Below are positions 9,157 to 18,262 of a DNA stretch of 64,000 nt, piece by piece. Where the stretch lies: positions 55,348 through 119,347 of the forward strand of contig VGCI01000007.1 in assembly GCA_016870095.1 (NCBI GenBank). Direction: 5' to 3'. A program made the position numbers and the translations under genes. The stretch's first letter is position 1. Each line of letters begins with the position of its first letter. The stretch is from Alphaproteobacteria bacterium (GTDB taxonomy: Bacteria > Pseudomonadota > Alphaproteobacteria > Paracaedibacterales > VGCI01). The notes below the pieces were generated by a model. It was given only the letters and a program-made list of their open reading frames with translations. It did no database searches and was not told the origin of the DNA.

Positions 9157-10131
9157 TTAACCTAAGAAGTTATTGGGATCAACAATTTTGGTCCCTTCAC
9201 GCATTTGAAAATAAAGTTGAGGATTAGCAGCCTTGCCGGATTGGCCAACGGTTCCTATCTTTTGACCGGCAGATACGACATCGCCTTTGCGAACAATGAT
9301 TTTTTCCAAGTGAGCATAAACGGTCATTTTTCCATCATTATGTTTAACAAGGACGACGTTTCCGTAACCTCGCAAATGGTTTCCAACACTACCGACAACA
9401 CCATTATTTGCGGCAACAACAGGTGATCCTTTTGGAGCGGCAATTGTAATTCCATCATGTTGAGGCACGCCTCCTTTTCCAGACTTACTATAATTTTTTA
9501 TAATATTTCCCTTGGCAGGTTGAATGTATTTGCCAGCTGCAGGAGGGGGTTTTGGCATGCTGGAGGGTTGGTCAACATTGCGATGCTTCCCACGCCCCTC
9601 AGCTTCGTCAATTTTGTCTTCATCATATTTTTGGTTTTGTTGAGAGTCTTGATTTTCATCTGATCGGAGGCTCTCTCCCTCATCATCCACTTCAGGATTT
9701 TCTCTACCATCAGAAGATATTTCGCCAGAATTTAAAGCCTGGCTAGCAAGACCAGTTACAGGGGCTAATTGTTTAACTTGAACGCCATCTTCTTCTGGAA
9801 TATGACCGACTTCTTCAGAAATGGGACCATCTGAATCATCTACAAATTCTTCAGTGGATCTTCTGGCTTTATGAGGGCGTACAAGCAAACGCTGCCCTTT
9901 AACGATTCGGTAAGGAGATTCTAAACCATTTGTGCGAATAAGTTCGCGTTTATCCATTCCATATTTTTTGGCAATAGAGGCAATGCTATCCCCTTTCTTA
10001 ACCACATGGTATGGGCTGGCAGATTTATCATAATGAACAGAAGCAGGAGGGCCATTACGTGAGGTACATCCACTTAAAATACCTAAGGCTAAAATGACAA
10101 GAGCCACGAGAGTTGTTTTTTGCTTTTTCAT
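9157..10131 (-). CDS. nlpD: NlpD-type lipoprotein with LysM and degenerate LytM (M23) domains
   Basis: The 324-residue protein has a lipoprotein signal with lipobox LSGC (Cys22), a LysM domain at about residues 40-85 for peptidoglycan binding, an acidic linker, and an M23/LytM-like domain at about 200-324. Catalytic metal ligands are lost: the first motif reads HDGIT rather than HxxxD, and the usual HLHF reads QLYF (305-308); only His274 in YAHL remains. This is the pattern of NlpD/EnvC, which activate cell-wall amidases at division rather than cut peptidoglycan themselves. The start overlaps the surE stop by four bases (ATGA). The pcm gene often found at this point in alphaproteobacteria is absent. 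Confidence 0.85.
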   Translation of the reverse strand: MKKQKTTLVALVILALGILSGCTSRNGPPASVHYDKSASPYHVVKKGDSIASIAKKYGMDKRELIRTNGLESPYRIVKGQRLLVRPHKARRSTEEFVDDSDGPISEEVGHIPEEDGVQVKQLAPVTGLASQALNSGEISSDGRENPEVDDEGESLRSDENQDSQQNQKYDEDKIDEAEGRGKHRNVDQPSSMPKPPPAAGKYIQPAKGNIIKNYSKSGKGGVPQHDGITIAAPKGSPVVAANNGVVGSVGNHLRGYGNVVLVKHNDGKMTVYAHLEKIIVRKGDVVSAGQKIGTVGQSGKAANPQLYFQMREGTKIVDPNNFLG

Positions 10132-10886
10132 GATTGTGTAAACACCCTTTCTAACTGTTTCATTGTTTCCCGATGCGTAAAATCTAAAGAAAGCGGGGTT
10201 ACAGAAATCAAACCATTTGAATTCGCCTTGAGGTCTGTTCCCTCATCTCCACTTCCATCATAGTGAATAGCACCAATCCAGTAATACTGTCGACCCCGGG
10301 GATCAACATGCTCTTCCAAATTTCCGACAAGGCGTCGTTGACCCTGCTTGGTTATCGCAATTCCTTTGACGGAAGAGGCAATAAGATCTGGGAAATTAAT
10401 ATTTACAAAGATATTGTCTTGAAATTTAATTTTAAGCAAGCGTCGGATAATATCTGGCGCGTAGTGTTCTGCCGTCGCCCATTTTGTTGGATGTGCGTGA
10501 GACGTCACAATGCTTAACGCTATGGCAGGAATTCCTAAAAGTGCTGCTTCCATAGCAGCAGCGACTGTTCCTGAATACGTAATATCTTCGGCCATATTGC
10601 TACCATGGTTAATTCCAGATAGCACAAGAGTGGGCGGATGATCTTTTAAAATATGCTTTTTAGCAATCATTACACAATCTGTGGGTGTTCCACTAATGGC
10701 AAACCGCCGCGGGGATATCTCTCGGATGCGTAGTGGGTCTCGCAAAGTTAAAGAGTGACTGGCACCGCTTTGATCGAGTTCGGGAGCGACGATCCACACA
10801 TCATCTGAGAGTTCACGCGCAATCTTTTCTAGAGTCTTTAATCCGGGAGCATGAATACCATCATCATTGCTTAACAAAATACGCAT
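10128..10886 (-). CDS. surE: 5'/3'-nucleotidase SurE
   Basis: SurE is a metal-dependent nucleoside monophosphate phosphatase linked to stress survival. The N-terminus MRILLSNDDGIHAPGL is the family hallmark and carries the metal-binding Asp pair. The SGTPTDCV and LSGINHGSN motifs are also present, and the 252-residue length is normal. It starts two bases beyond the serS stop and overlaps nlpD by four bases, so serS-surE-nlpD are probably translated from one message. Confidence 0.96.
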   Translation of the reverse strand: MRILLSNDDGIHAPGLKTLEKIARELSDDVWIVAPELDQSGASHSLTLRDPLRIREISPRRFAISGTPTDCVMIAKKHILKDHPPTLVLSGINHGSNMAEDITYSGTVAAAMEAALLGIPAIALSIVTSHAHPTKWATAEHYAPDIIRRLLKIKFQDNIFVNINFPDLIASSVKGIAITKQGQRRLVGNLEEHVDPRGRQYYWIGAIHYDGSGDEGTDLKANSNGLISVTPLSLDFTHRETMKQLERVFTQS

Positions 10887-10888
10887 AA

Positions 10889-12187
10889 TTAAATTTGCCC
10901 TTCTTTTTCTATGACTTCTATGCCATGCATATAAGACTTTAGGGCATTTGGAATACGAATACTTCCATCGGGTTGTTGATAATTTTCCATGATGGCGACA
11001 AGGGTCCGACCTACGGCTAATCCTGAGCCATTAAGGGTGTGGACAAATTGTAAAGTTGGTTTCTGATCGGTAGTCGTTGCTTGAGGACGATATCGGCTAT
11101 TCAGGCGGCGTGCCTGGAAATCGCTACAGCGAGAGCAGCTTGAAATCTCTCGATAAGTATTTTGACTGGGAAGCCAGACATTTAAGTCATAGGTTTTTTC
11201 GGCTTGAAAGCCTAAATCACCGGCGCAAAGTTCCACAACTTGATAAGGGAGTTCAAGGCGTTGCAGAATAGTTTCTGCAGCGGAAGTCATGCGTTCATGT
11301 TCGGCGACAGCCTGTTCAGGTGTGGTAATGCTTACCAATTCTACTTTGCCAAATTGATGCTGACGAATCATGCCACGAGTGTCTTTCCCGGCTGCGCCAG
11401 CTTCTGCGCGGAAACAAGGCGTATAGGCTGTAAAGCGCAAAGGTAGGGAATCTTCTGAGAGTGTTTCTTCCGCAACAAGGCTCGTCAAGGCGACTTCTGC
11501 GGTGGGGATGAGCCATAGACCATGGGTTGTCTCAAACATATCTTCGCGAGATTTGGGAAGTTGGCTAGTTCCGTAAACTGTTTTTTCAAGAACCATAAGG
11601 GGGGGATAGACTTCTCGATAGCCGAATTCGCTTGTGTGAATGTCTATCATAAAGGCGCTTAGGGCACGCTCTAACCGTGCCAAATGGCTATATAGGACAA
11701 CAAATCGGGAACCAGAAATTTTTGTTGCTCGCTCAAAATCCATCAATCCCAACATTTCTCCAAGATCAAAATGAGATTTGGGGGTAAAGTCGAAGCTTGG
11801 TATGGTTCCAACGGTTCGAATAACTTTATTTTCAGATTCGTCTTTTCCGTCAGGCACGTCTTGTGCAGGTAAATTAGGGAGAGTTTCAAGGAGATTTCGG
11901 AGATTCTGTTCGTAGGATTCGACCTCTTTTTCCCATCGAGTGATTTCTGTTTTTAGGCGGTCTGATTCGGCAGATAATAGGGCTGTATCTTGCCCTTTAC
12001 TTTTGGCTTCCCCAAACTTTTTGGCAAGAGTATTACGATTTGTTTGGCAAGTTTGAAGTTCTGTTAGGGCAGCGCGATGGTGCGTATCTAGATTCAAAAT
12101 CTCTTCAGCAATAAGCGGCTTTCCTCGGCGTTGGAGGGCGTGGTCCAGTAATTCTGGCTGTGTGCGTATTAATTTTAGATCTAGCAT
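10889..12187 (-). CDS. serS: Seryl-tRNA synthetase
   Basis: SerS charges tRNA-Ser. The 432-residue protein has the N-terminal coiled-coil tRNA-binding arm (about residues 30-100), then the class II catalytic core. Motif 2 is visible around FTAYTPCFRAEAGAAGKDTRG, split here only in description, and motif 3 as GSGLAVGRTLVAIMEN near the C-terminus. It lies between tatC and surE, the usual alphaproteobacterial order. Confidence 0.97.
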   Translation of the reverse strand: MLDLKLIRTQPELLDHALQRRGKPLIAEEILNLDTHHRAALTELQTCQTNRNTLAKKFGEAKSKGQDTALLSAESDRLKTEITRWEKEVESYEQNLRNLLETLPNLPAQDVPDGKDESENKVIRTVGTIPSFDFTPKSHFDLGEMLGLMDFERATKISGSRFVVLYSHLARLERALSAFMIDIHTSEFGYREVYPPLMVLEKTVYGTSQLPKSREDMFETTHGLWLIPTAEVALTSLVAEETLSEDSLPLRFTAYTPCFRAEAGAAGKDTRGMIRQHQFGKVELVSITTPEQAVAEHERMTSAAETILQRLELPYQVVELCAGDLGFQAEKTYDLNVWLPSQNTYREISSCSRCSDFQARRLNSRYRPQATTTDQKPTLQFVHTLNGSGLAVGRTLVAIMENYQQPDGSIRIPNALKSYMHGIEVIEKEGQI

Positions 12188-12222
12188 ACCTAATTATAAC
12201 TCTTTATAAATTATCAGCAACC

Positions 12223-12984
12223 TTACGGATGCTTAAGCTCAACCCACTTTACCATGAGAATTGATAAACCATACAGGATAATGAGCGGGATGGCTAATCC
12301 TACCATGCTCAACATATCGGGGGGCGTGATGAGAGCAGCAACAATGAAAATTCCAACGACCGCAAAACGCCATTTGGTTATAAGGCCTTGCGAAGTCACC
12401 ATACCCACATTTGCCAATAATGTCAATAAAACAGGCAATTCAAAGCTAATACCAAAGGCAAAAATAAGACGCATAACAAATGATAGGTATTCATTGACTT
12501 TCGCTTCGAGTTCAATGGGAAGTTGACCCGTAGATCCTGGTGTCTCAAAACTTAAGAAAAAAGTGTATGCAGCCGGAAAAATGACATAATAAGCAAAAGC
12601 AGCACCAATCAAGAAAAGCAAAGGAGTTGCTAAAAGTAAGGGGACGAAGACTTTACGCTCTTTGCGATAGAGGCCGGGCGCAATAAACATCCAAACTTGT
12701 GAAGCGACCACAGGGAATGACAAAAATGCAGCCGAAAATGCGGCTACTTTGATATAGGTAAGAAAGGCTTCTGTCAGGCCTGTATAGATCAATCGACGAT
12801 GGCCTTTTTCCTGTAATAAAGTTGCAAGCGGTTGGACGAGAAATTGAAAAATTTGCTCGGAGTATGCATAACAAAAAGCAAAAGCGACGAAAAACCCTAT
12901 AGAAGCGTAAATTAGTCGTTGCCGCAATTCTAAAAGGTGTTCAATGAGGGGCTGGGGATTATCAGAAATGACGTCTTGATTCAT
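12223..12984 (-). CDS. tatC: Twin-arginine translocase subunit TatC
   Basis: TatC is the core receptor of the Tat pathway, which exports folded proteins. The 253-residue protein begins with PLIEHLLELRQRL, the conserved N-terminal amphipathic region, and has six membrane segments. The conserved FPVVASQVWMFIAPGLY stretch is clear. Its start overlaps the tatB stop by four bases, so the two are translationally coupled. Confidence 0.97.
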   Translation of the reverse strand: MNQDVISDNPQPLIEHLLELRQRLIYASIGFFVAFAFCYAYSEQIFQFLVQPLATLLQEKGHRRLIYTGLTEAFLTYIKVAAFSAAFLSFPVVASQVWMFIAPGLYRKERKVFVPLLLATPLLFLIGAAFAYYVIFPAAYTFFLSFETPGSTGQLPIELEAKVNEYLSFVMRLIFAFGISFELPVLLTLLANVGMVTSQGLITKWRFAVVGIFIVAALITPPDMLSMVGLAIPLIILYGLSILMVKWVELKHP

Positions 12985-13244
12985 GACTTTTTATTCTCAA
13001 GAGAAGCTGAATCTTTTTCTTTCGGATCATTATTTTGAACGATTGGTTGCGAAGTCATGGGGGTGGGGGCATCATCATGATGGATATGCAGTTCCAGTTG
13101 ATCAGAGAGACTTTTTCCAAAAGCTCGAGCTTTACCAATCCAGCGACCAATATTTCTTAAAACAGCTGGTAGCTCTTTCGGCCCAATTAAAATTAGGGCA
13201 ATTAAGGCAATAAATAAAAATTCAGACCATGCAATATCAATCAT
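12981..13244 (-). CDS. tatB: Twin-arginine translocase subunit TatB
   Basis: The 87-residue protein has the TatB pattern: one N-terminal membrane helix beginning MIDIAWSEFLFIALIALILIGP, an amphipathic helix after KELPAVLRNIGRWIGKAR, and a polar tail. The Glu in the first helix and the GPKELP hinge separate it from TatA. It sits between tatA and tatC, 12 bases after tatA. Confidence 0.93.
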   Translation of the reverse strand: MIDIAWSEFLFIALIALILIGPKELPAVLRNIGRWIGKARAFGKSLSDQLELHIHHDDAPTPMTSQPIVQNNDPKEKDSASLENKKS

Positions 13245-13256
13245 GTTTTATCACAT

Positions 13257-13454
13257 TTATGCACTATGGTCTTTATCACGGAAACTGTTTGTGTGTGAAT
13301 CGATGATATCCGTCTCCTCACCATCTTTCATTCCATTTTTAAACGCTTTGACACCCTTAGCAATATCCCCCATCACTCGGGGTAGTTTGCCCGCTCCAAA
13401 TATAACCAAAACTATTCCGAATAACAAAGCCATATGCCCCAAACTCATTCCCAT
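13257..13454 (-). CDS. tatA: Twin-arginine translocase subunit TatA
   Basis: TatA oligomers form the Tat pore. The short 65-residue protein has the membrane helix, the [20 protein letters not shown] hinge and amphipathic helix, and a charged tail. An AAGGAG-type ribosome binding site lies just before the ATG. It is the first gene of the tatABC-serS-surE-nlpD run; the scpA-scpB genes often found upstream are not here. Confidence 0.93.
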   Translation of the reverse strand: MGMSLGHMALLFGIVLVIFGAGKLPRVMGDIAKGVKAFKNGMKDGEETDIIDSHTNSFRDKDHSA

Positions 13455-13651
13455 GGAATTCTCCTTAAACTCAAGTTATTGGATTTTTATCTATTAAGTA
13501 TACACTGTCTTCATTATTTAAAGAATAAATGCCAAAATTTCAACTACTAAAGACTATTAGCGGCAAAGAGAGACAATTTTTCACCCTTAAAATTGTGGAT
13601 ATAATAATCGTTTTATGTCTTTGTTTGCTCTTTTATCTTGATTGTTGGCCT

Positions 13652-14188
13652 TTATTTGAGCCGCTTTAATCTCACGTACAATGCCCCGTTCCCTCCATCT
13701 TGTGTTGTGGCCGTTGTATAGGCGGATATAACAGTGTGCAAAACTGGGTCTTCAAGCCATTGGGGGACTTGATCTCGTAAAGTCTTTTTAAGAAGGGGGA
13801 GACCTGACTCATCGTGCTCTTGATTTTGTCGACCTTTGCCAGTGATAACCAAAACCCAAAGATCGCGTCTTTTCTGGCAAGCTATCAAAAATTTAGCTAA
13901 TTTCAGGCGGGCTTGCTCAAGGGTGAGTCCATGAAGGTCAATACGAGCATCAATCTTGACGTTTCGGACGCGTTGGATGCGATGGGAAAGGGGAGATAAA
14001 TGTTCTCGATGTGTACGCGAGGTTTGCGAAAATGCTAAGGGTTCTGGTTTTTTACGAAGAGGGAGGTAAGGGGTGACGGGAGCAGGAGCTTTACGTTTTT
14101 TATTTTTGGGTAAGGGATGAATCTTTTGGGAAATTCGATCCCATAAGGATTTTTCCTCTTCTGTAAGATCTCTCTTTTTTCGACTCAT
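13652..14188 (-). CDS. Smr-domain protein
   Basis: The 178-residue protein has a basic, Pro-rich N-terminal half and a C-terminal Smr domain. The diagnostic motifs are DLHG (about residue 103), TGKG (about 137) and the terminal GGNGALYVRLKR. Smr domains are nucleic-acid-binding or nicking modules; in bacteria some act on RNA of collided ribosomes, but the role of this stand-alone form is not established. It follows mltA by 13 bases, an order shared with other alphaproteobacteria. Confidence 0.88.
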   Translation of the reverse strand: MSRKKRDLTEEEKSLWDRISQKIHPLPKNKKRKAPAPVTPYLPLRKKPEPLAFSQTSRTHREHLSPLSHRIQRVRNVKIDARIDLHGLTLEQARLKLAKFLIACQKRRDLWVLVITGKGRQNQEHDESGLPLLKKTLRDQVPQWLEDPVLHTVISAYTTATTQDGGNGALYVRLKRLK

Positions 14189-14201
14189 CGTTATTATGCC
14201 T

Positions 14202-15296
14202 TCATTTGGGCAACAACAAATAGTATTCTCCGTGAGATTTCATACGGCCAGCACAATCATCTGCAGTGGGGCCAGATCCCCAAAATAAATCTCCTCGAAT
14301 GCTTCCTTTGATGGCCCCACCGGTATCTTGAGCAACTACGAGGGATTGAATGCGAGGTGTTCCTGAGTTGGGATGGTCGATGTTAATCCACAAAGGAGTA
14401 CCAAGAGAAATATGTTCTTTGTCAATCGCCAGACTTCGCAAAGGTGTCAGAGGAACACCATGGCTGCCAATAGGACCTTCCCCATGGCGTATCTTGAAGA
14501 ATACATAAGATTTATTGAGCGACATAATTGATTCCGCTTGGCGAGGATGTTGGCGCAACCATTTACGAATCGATTGACGTGAAACATCCCCAGGGGAAAG
14601 AACTCCTTTTTGAATGAGGGCCTTTCCGATAACATAATAGGCACACCCATTTTGACCTGCATATCCCAGGCGCATAAGGCTACCATCTTCAAGGCGGACG
14701 CGTCCAGAGCCTTGTATTTGAAGAAAGAAGGCATCAATGGGGTCATCCACCCATACCAATTCTAATCCTTTGCCTTTAAGGGCGCCGGCGACAATTCGGC
14801 TGCGGGGAACACCCTTATAGCGCACTTTAGAGCCCGGAAGACGATAAAGGGGGGTTTGATAGCGCCCATGACGATGCTTTGAACCTCGCAGTTCGGGTTC
14901 GTCATATCCTGTAAATAATCCTGTTGTTCCTTCGGCAGATGAGGCTTGGTAGGGCTTAAGATAATGTTGAATGACACGGCGAATTTCGGCCTCCGTTTGA
15001 GGAGTTTTTGTTACAATCTGTGTACAAAAATGACGCCAGTCGCCGACTTGCCCGCCGCCACACCGGCGTGTAGCCATTGGTTTTGATGGGTCTTTCTTTA
15101 ATAGTGTTTCACAAGATCGCTTGAGCGCCGGCACAGCTTTTAAGATTTTATCTTTGTCCCAGCCGGGCAAGTCTTTATAAGATACGGGTATTAATTCGAG
15201 AGGAGACGAGACAGCAGTGGGTTGTGTTTGGCATCCCCCTAAAAGAATGGAAAGGGCAAAAAGAAAACTTGAGCACAAGCTTCGCACTTGAGCCAT
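14202..15296 (-). CDS. mltA: Membrane-bound lytic murein transglycosylase A
   Basis: MltA cleaves peptidoglycan glycan strands to give 1,6-anhydromuramic ends. The 364-residue protein has a lipoprotein signal with lipobox LGGC, the MltA barrel, and the C-terminal 3D domain with VAQDTGGAIKGSIRGDLFWG; the Asp of DTGG corresponds to the catalytic Asp in characterised MltA. The ATG is preceded by AAGG from the end of the Tim44-family gene, whose stop lies three bases upstream. Outer-membrane anchoring is expected. Confidence 0.95.
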   Translation of the reverse strand: MAQVRSLCSSFLFALSILLGGCQTQPTAVSSPLELIPVSYKDLPGWDKDKILKAVPALKRSCETLLKKDPSKPMATRRCGGGQVGDWRHFCTQIVTKTPQTEAEIRRVIQHYLKPYQASSAEGTTGLFTGYDEPELRGSKHRHGRYQTPLYRLPGSKVRYKGVPRSRIVAGALKGKGLELVWVDDPIDAFFLQIQGSGRVRLEDGSLMRLGYAGQNGCAYYVIGKALIQKGVLSPGDVSRQSIRKWLRQHPRQAESIMSLNKSYVFFKIRHGEGPIGSHGVPLTPLRSLAIDKEHISLGTPLWINIDHPNSGTPRIQSLVVAQDTGGAIKGSIRGDLFWGSGPTADDCAGRMKSHGEYYLLLPK

Positions 15297-15299
15297 GTC

Positions 15300-15968
15300 C
15301 TAATTACCTTCTATTCGTGTGGCAACCAAAACCCAATTAGGATTTTCTGACCCAATAGGTCGGCTGAAGGTCCAAATATCATTCATATTTAAGCTTAAGT
15401 GGGCAGGATTATCCAAAATTTTGCCTTCGGCATCTTTTGTGACGGTAACTTGTTCACTGACAAATTTGAGCGTAATTTGCTGTTGTTTTCCTTTGATTTC
15501 AATATTCAATACCTCAGGATCTTTCATGCCAACAATTTTTGTTTCAACGGTATGTTCTGCTTCTTCTCTATCTTTTAAAGCACTTGAGAAAGATTTAAAA
15601 ACCGCTGGACTGAGAAGGGGCTTTAATGTTGTCCTATCTCCCTTGGCAAAGGCTTCCACAATCATCTCAAATGCTGTAACAGCTCCATTTAAAAAGGACT
15701 CTAGGTCAAAAGAAGGATCTACAGTTCGAATTTTCTTTAATTCGTCGTCGTTGACCATATTTTGCGCCGCCGACTCTATAGAATCTTCAAGAGGCGTTGA
15801 TTTTTTTTGAGATCGTACCGGCAAAGCAATAATATTGCTGGGATCACTTCCCGCTTGAGGAGGCGGTGCCTCAAACCCTGTACGTTTACCTAATATGGAC
15901 CAAAGGCGAAAAACCATATAGCCGGTTAAAAAAGCAAAAAAAAGTATTTCCATCATTCGTATTGCCAT
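15300..15968 (-). CDS. Tim44/TimA-domain membrane-anchored protein
   Basis: The protein has one N-terminal membrane anchor (MEILFFAFLTGYMVFRLWS), a KRTGFE motif and a variable linker. The Tim44-like domain covers roughly residues 80-220 and ends with WTFSRPIGSENPNWVLVATR, the usual ending in this family. Alphaproteobacterial relatives sit beside mltA as here; the mitochondrial homologue is an import-motor subunit, but the bacterial role is unclear. I chose the ATG at 15968 because it keeps the family-like N-terminus; a TTG at 16001 would add 11 polar residues and lacks a ribosome binding site. An ATG at 15956 is also possible. Confidence 0.88.
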   Translation of the reverse strand: MAIRMMEILFFAFLTGYMVFRLWSILGKRTGFEAPPPQAGSDPSNIIALPVRSQKKSTPLEDSIESAAQNMVNDDELKKIRTVDPSFDLESFLNGAVTAFEMIVEAFAKGDRTTLKPLLSPAVFKSFSSALKDREEAEHTVETKIVGMKDPEVLNIEIKGKQQQITLKFVSEQVTVTKDAEGKILDNPAHLSLNMNDIWTFSRPIGSENPNWVLVATRIEGN

Positions 15969-16117
15969 ATCTCCCTTAAAGCTTTTGCTGCATTTTAGCA
16001 ATTATATCCATCGTCAAGACTTTTGTAACTTCTTATATGCTATTCTAGTCTAGACGAGGTTGTCATCAAATTGCTACAACTTGAAGATAATACAATATTA
16101 TGAAGGAGGAAACATAA

Positions 16118-16627
16118 ATGTCTACTGAATCTCAAGGGGAAAATGCACCGGCAATGACTTTGCCCATTACTATTCACGCTCAATATATTAAAGATTTATC
16201 TTTTGAAAATCCGAGTCCAATCGCTTCTTTTACAAATGAAAATAATGCTCAACCGAATATATCAGTGGGCATCCAAGCAAAAGCGGATAATTTGGGCGGA
16301 CGTAACTTTGAAGTTATCTTAGAAATTCGTATTGATGCTACAAGAGATAAGGCTCCTCTCTTCGTAACGGAATTAACGTATGCTGGAATCATTACTTTAG
16401 GAGATTCTGTGTCAGAAGATGCAGCAGGCCCCCTTTTGATGATTGATTCGCCACGGTTATTATTCCCTTTTGCCCGCAACATTTTAGCTGACGTAACCCG
16501 CGATGGAGGATTTCCACCCTTAATGTTGGCTCCGGTTGATTTTGCAGCTCTTTATGAGCAGCAAAAAACGCAAGCTGCTCAAGAAACAAAACCAGTAAAA
16601 AATGGCAAAGATGATTCAAAAAAATAG
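16118..16627 (+). CDS. secB: Protein-export chaperone SecB
   Basis: SecB holds preproteins unfolded and hands them to SecA. The 169-residue protein has QYIKDLSFENP, the conserved start of SecB, and the SPRLLFPFARNI/DGGFPPLMLAPVDF signature. The C-terminus is Lys-rich rather than Cys-rich. A strong AAGGAGG lies before the ATG. It is divergent from the Tim44 gene and is followed by a clear terminator. Confidence 0.96.
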   Translation: MSTESQGENAPAMTLPITIHAQYIKDLSFENPSPIASFTNENNAQPNISVGIQAKADNLGGRNFEVILEIRIDATRDKAPLFVTELTYAGIITLGDSVSEDAAGPLLMIDSPRLLFPFARNILADVTRDGGFPPLMLAPVDFAALYEQQKTQAAQETKPVKNGKDDSKK

Positions 16628-16643
16628 TTTTATTAGGAAAATT

Positions 16644-16676
16644 AAAAAAGAGGGGCAAACGCCCCTCTTTTTTATT
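16644..16676. terminator. Bidirectional rho-independent terminator
   Basis: AAAAAAGAGGGGC and GCCCCTCTTTTTT arms enclose a short AAAC loop with A and T runs on both sides. It lies between the convergent secB (+) and exonuclease (-) genes and can serve both. Confidence 0.9.
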
Positions 16677-16714
16677 TGCATTGATTGCTATTTTTTATTT
16701 TCAATTTTAATTTA

Positions 16715-18262
16715 TTACATTTTGTCTTTTGGTTTTGTTTGTTGAGACATTATGGCTTTCTTCGTGGCAGACCGTTTAGATACCTTTTTAACTCGAGGAG
16801 AAGAAGTATGGATCGATCCTTCTTCGCTGACTAGGGACGATAGGTCGTCTTTTTCATTGACACGGTAACGCTTTCTTAGCGTCTGGGGTTGGGCACTCTT
16901 TTTTGGAGATAAGGTAATATCTCGCGATGCCGGTTTGGTTAAGCGAGATTTTATTCTTTTAACCCTACCAGAAGATTCCTCACTTCCAAGCTCGCTATCC
17001 TCCGCAGCATTACTCTTTTTGTGAAGGGGATGAGACTTCCTTGGGCGTTTGGCGGGAGGGGTATTTTCCTTAAATTTATTGGAGAAATTAATGGCTTTAG
17101 GACTTTCCAAGGGTGGTGTTGGGGCAGGTGCAGAGCCATAATCACTGTCATCATCATTTGAGGTATGAGTAGAACTGCGAACGTCAGCTTCATCATCATC
17201 GGGAGTTCCAAAGTCAAGGACACGCGTTATACTTGCAACATCTTTTCGAGCAGCAAGAATTTCAGCGTCAGGCTGGGCAAGAAGAGTTCCAATTCCAGCA
17301 AGTTTTAAAGTATCCGTAAACGCATGATGATCTTCCCCTTGATGCGCATGCGGGATGGCGCTGCTAGTGTAAGCTTGCGCGGCATCTATTCCGATAGAGG
17401 CGGCCCCGAATTTATCATCAATACCATGTTTTTTGGCAATTTCCTTTTGACTAAACTTTTGTCCCGTAAAAATAGATTTACGAGTCTTGGGTTTAGGGGA
17501 TCCAAGTCCTTGACTCTTGGCAAGTTGACGCTTTTCCTCTTTTCTTATTTCCTTATTTTCTTTGGCGTCTCGGTTCGCTTTGCGCCGTTTTGCTTCTTCT
17601 TTGCGAACTTCCCGCCGGGTTTTTGAAATAGTCGTAACTTTTTTATGAGGAGTGGAAGTAACTTTTACGCCCTGGCTACGTGCATAATCATGCTTAACCA
17701 TGGTAAGTGCATCTACATAAGTAATTTCATAGAGAGTTCCATAGGGCGGTTGATAACTAAAATGCTCTTTAAGTTTTCGGGCATCAAAAGGTCCATAAGT
17801 CACAAGAGTTGCCCCTTTAATGAAATCATATATATCAGGTGCTGCTTGAGAAAATGTTGGTTGTAGCTTTGGATTTATGGGGTCAATTTTTTTAACATGT
17901 GGATGAGTAACCTTCGTCTCAGGGTTGAAATAATAGTGAAGTACTTTTCCCGTCGCTTCTCCTTTTTGCGTTTCTATGAATGTGGCTTCCGTGATAGGCC
18001 CTCCAATTTTAGGATCAGCTTCTAAATCGCAAAAAATAACCCGTCGTCCATCAAAGAACCATTCTCGATGGGCTTGCAGCCAACTATGAAAAAGGCGAGG
18101 CTTTAGCTTGCTTAAGGGAGATGAGTTCGGACTTAAAGGTTGCAAATATCGAGCTTGTGGTGTTTGCGGTTGGGCGGGGGACATCACATCAACACCCATA
18201 ACATGAGATATTAAGAGTGAGCACACAATAGCTTGTGTGCAAAGTTTTTTAACCTTGTGCAT
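16715..18262 (-). CDS. Predicted exported DEDDh (DnaQ-fold) exonuclease with long basic tail
   Basis: The 515-residue protein starts with a Sec-type signal peptide (about residues 1-23). A DnaQ/RNase T-like exonuclease fold follows, with all expected catalytic residues: Asp79 and Glu81 in FCDLEAD, Asp160 in YGPFDARKL, and His312...Asp317 in HHAFTD. Between the second and third motifs lies a Lys/Arg/Glu-rich insertion (about 205-265) that is probably helical. Residues 340-515 are low-complexity and basic and include PAKRPRK (403-409), which resembles a nuclear localisation signal. Cytosolic DnaQ proteins have no signal peptide, so an exported nuclease, perhaps acting on host or competitor nucleic acid, is the inference. 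It stands alone, convergent with secB. Confidence 0.7.
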   Translation of the reverse strand: MHKVKKLCTQAIVCSLLISHVMGVDVMSPAQPQTPQARYLQPLSPNSSPLSKLKPRLFHSWLQAHREWFFDGRRVIFCDLEADPKIGGPITEATFIETQKGEATGKVLHYYFNPETKVTHPHVKKIDPINPKLQPTFSQAAPDIYDFIKGATLVTYGPFDARKLKEHFSYQPPYGTLYEITYVDALTMVKHDYARSQGVKVTSTPHKKVTTISKTRREVRKEEAKRRKANRDAKENKEIRKEEKRQLAKSQGLGSPKPKTRKSIFTGQKFSQKEIAKKHGIDDKFGAASIGIDAAQAYTSSAIPHAHQGEDHHAFTDTLKLAGIGTLLAQPDAEILAARKDVASITRVLDFGTPDDDEADVRSSTHTSNDDDSDYGSAPAPTPPLESPKAINFSNKFKENTPPAKRPRKSHPLHKKSNAAEDSELGSEESSGRVKRIKSRLTKPASRDITLSPKKSAQPQTLRKRYRVNEKDDLSSLVSEEGSIHTSSPRVKKVSKRSATKKAIMSQQTKPKDKM

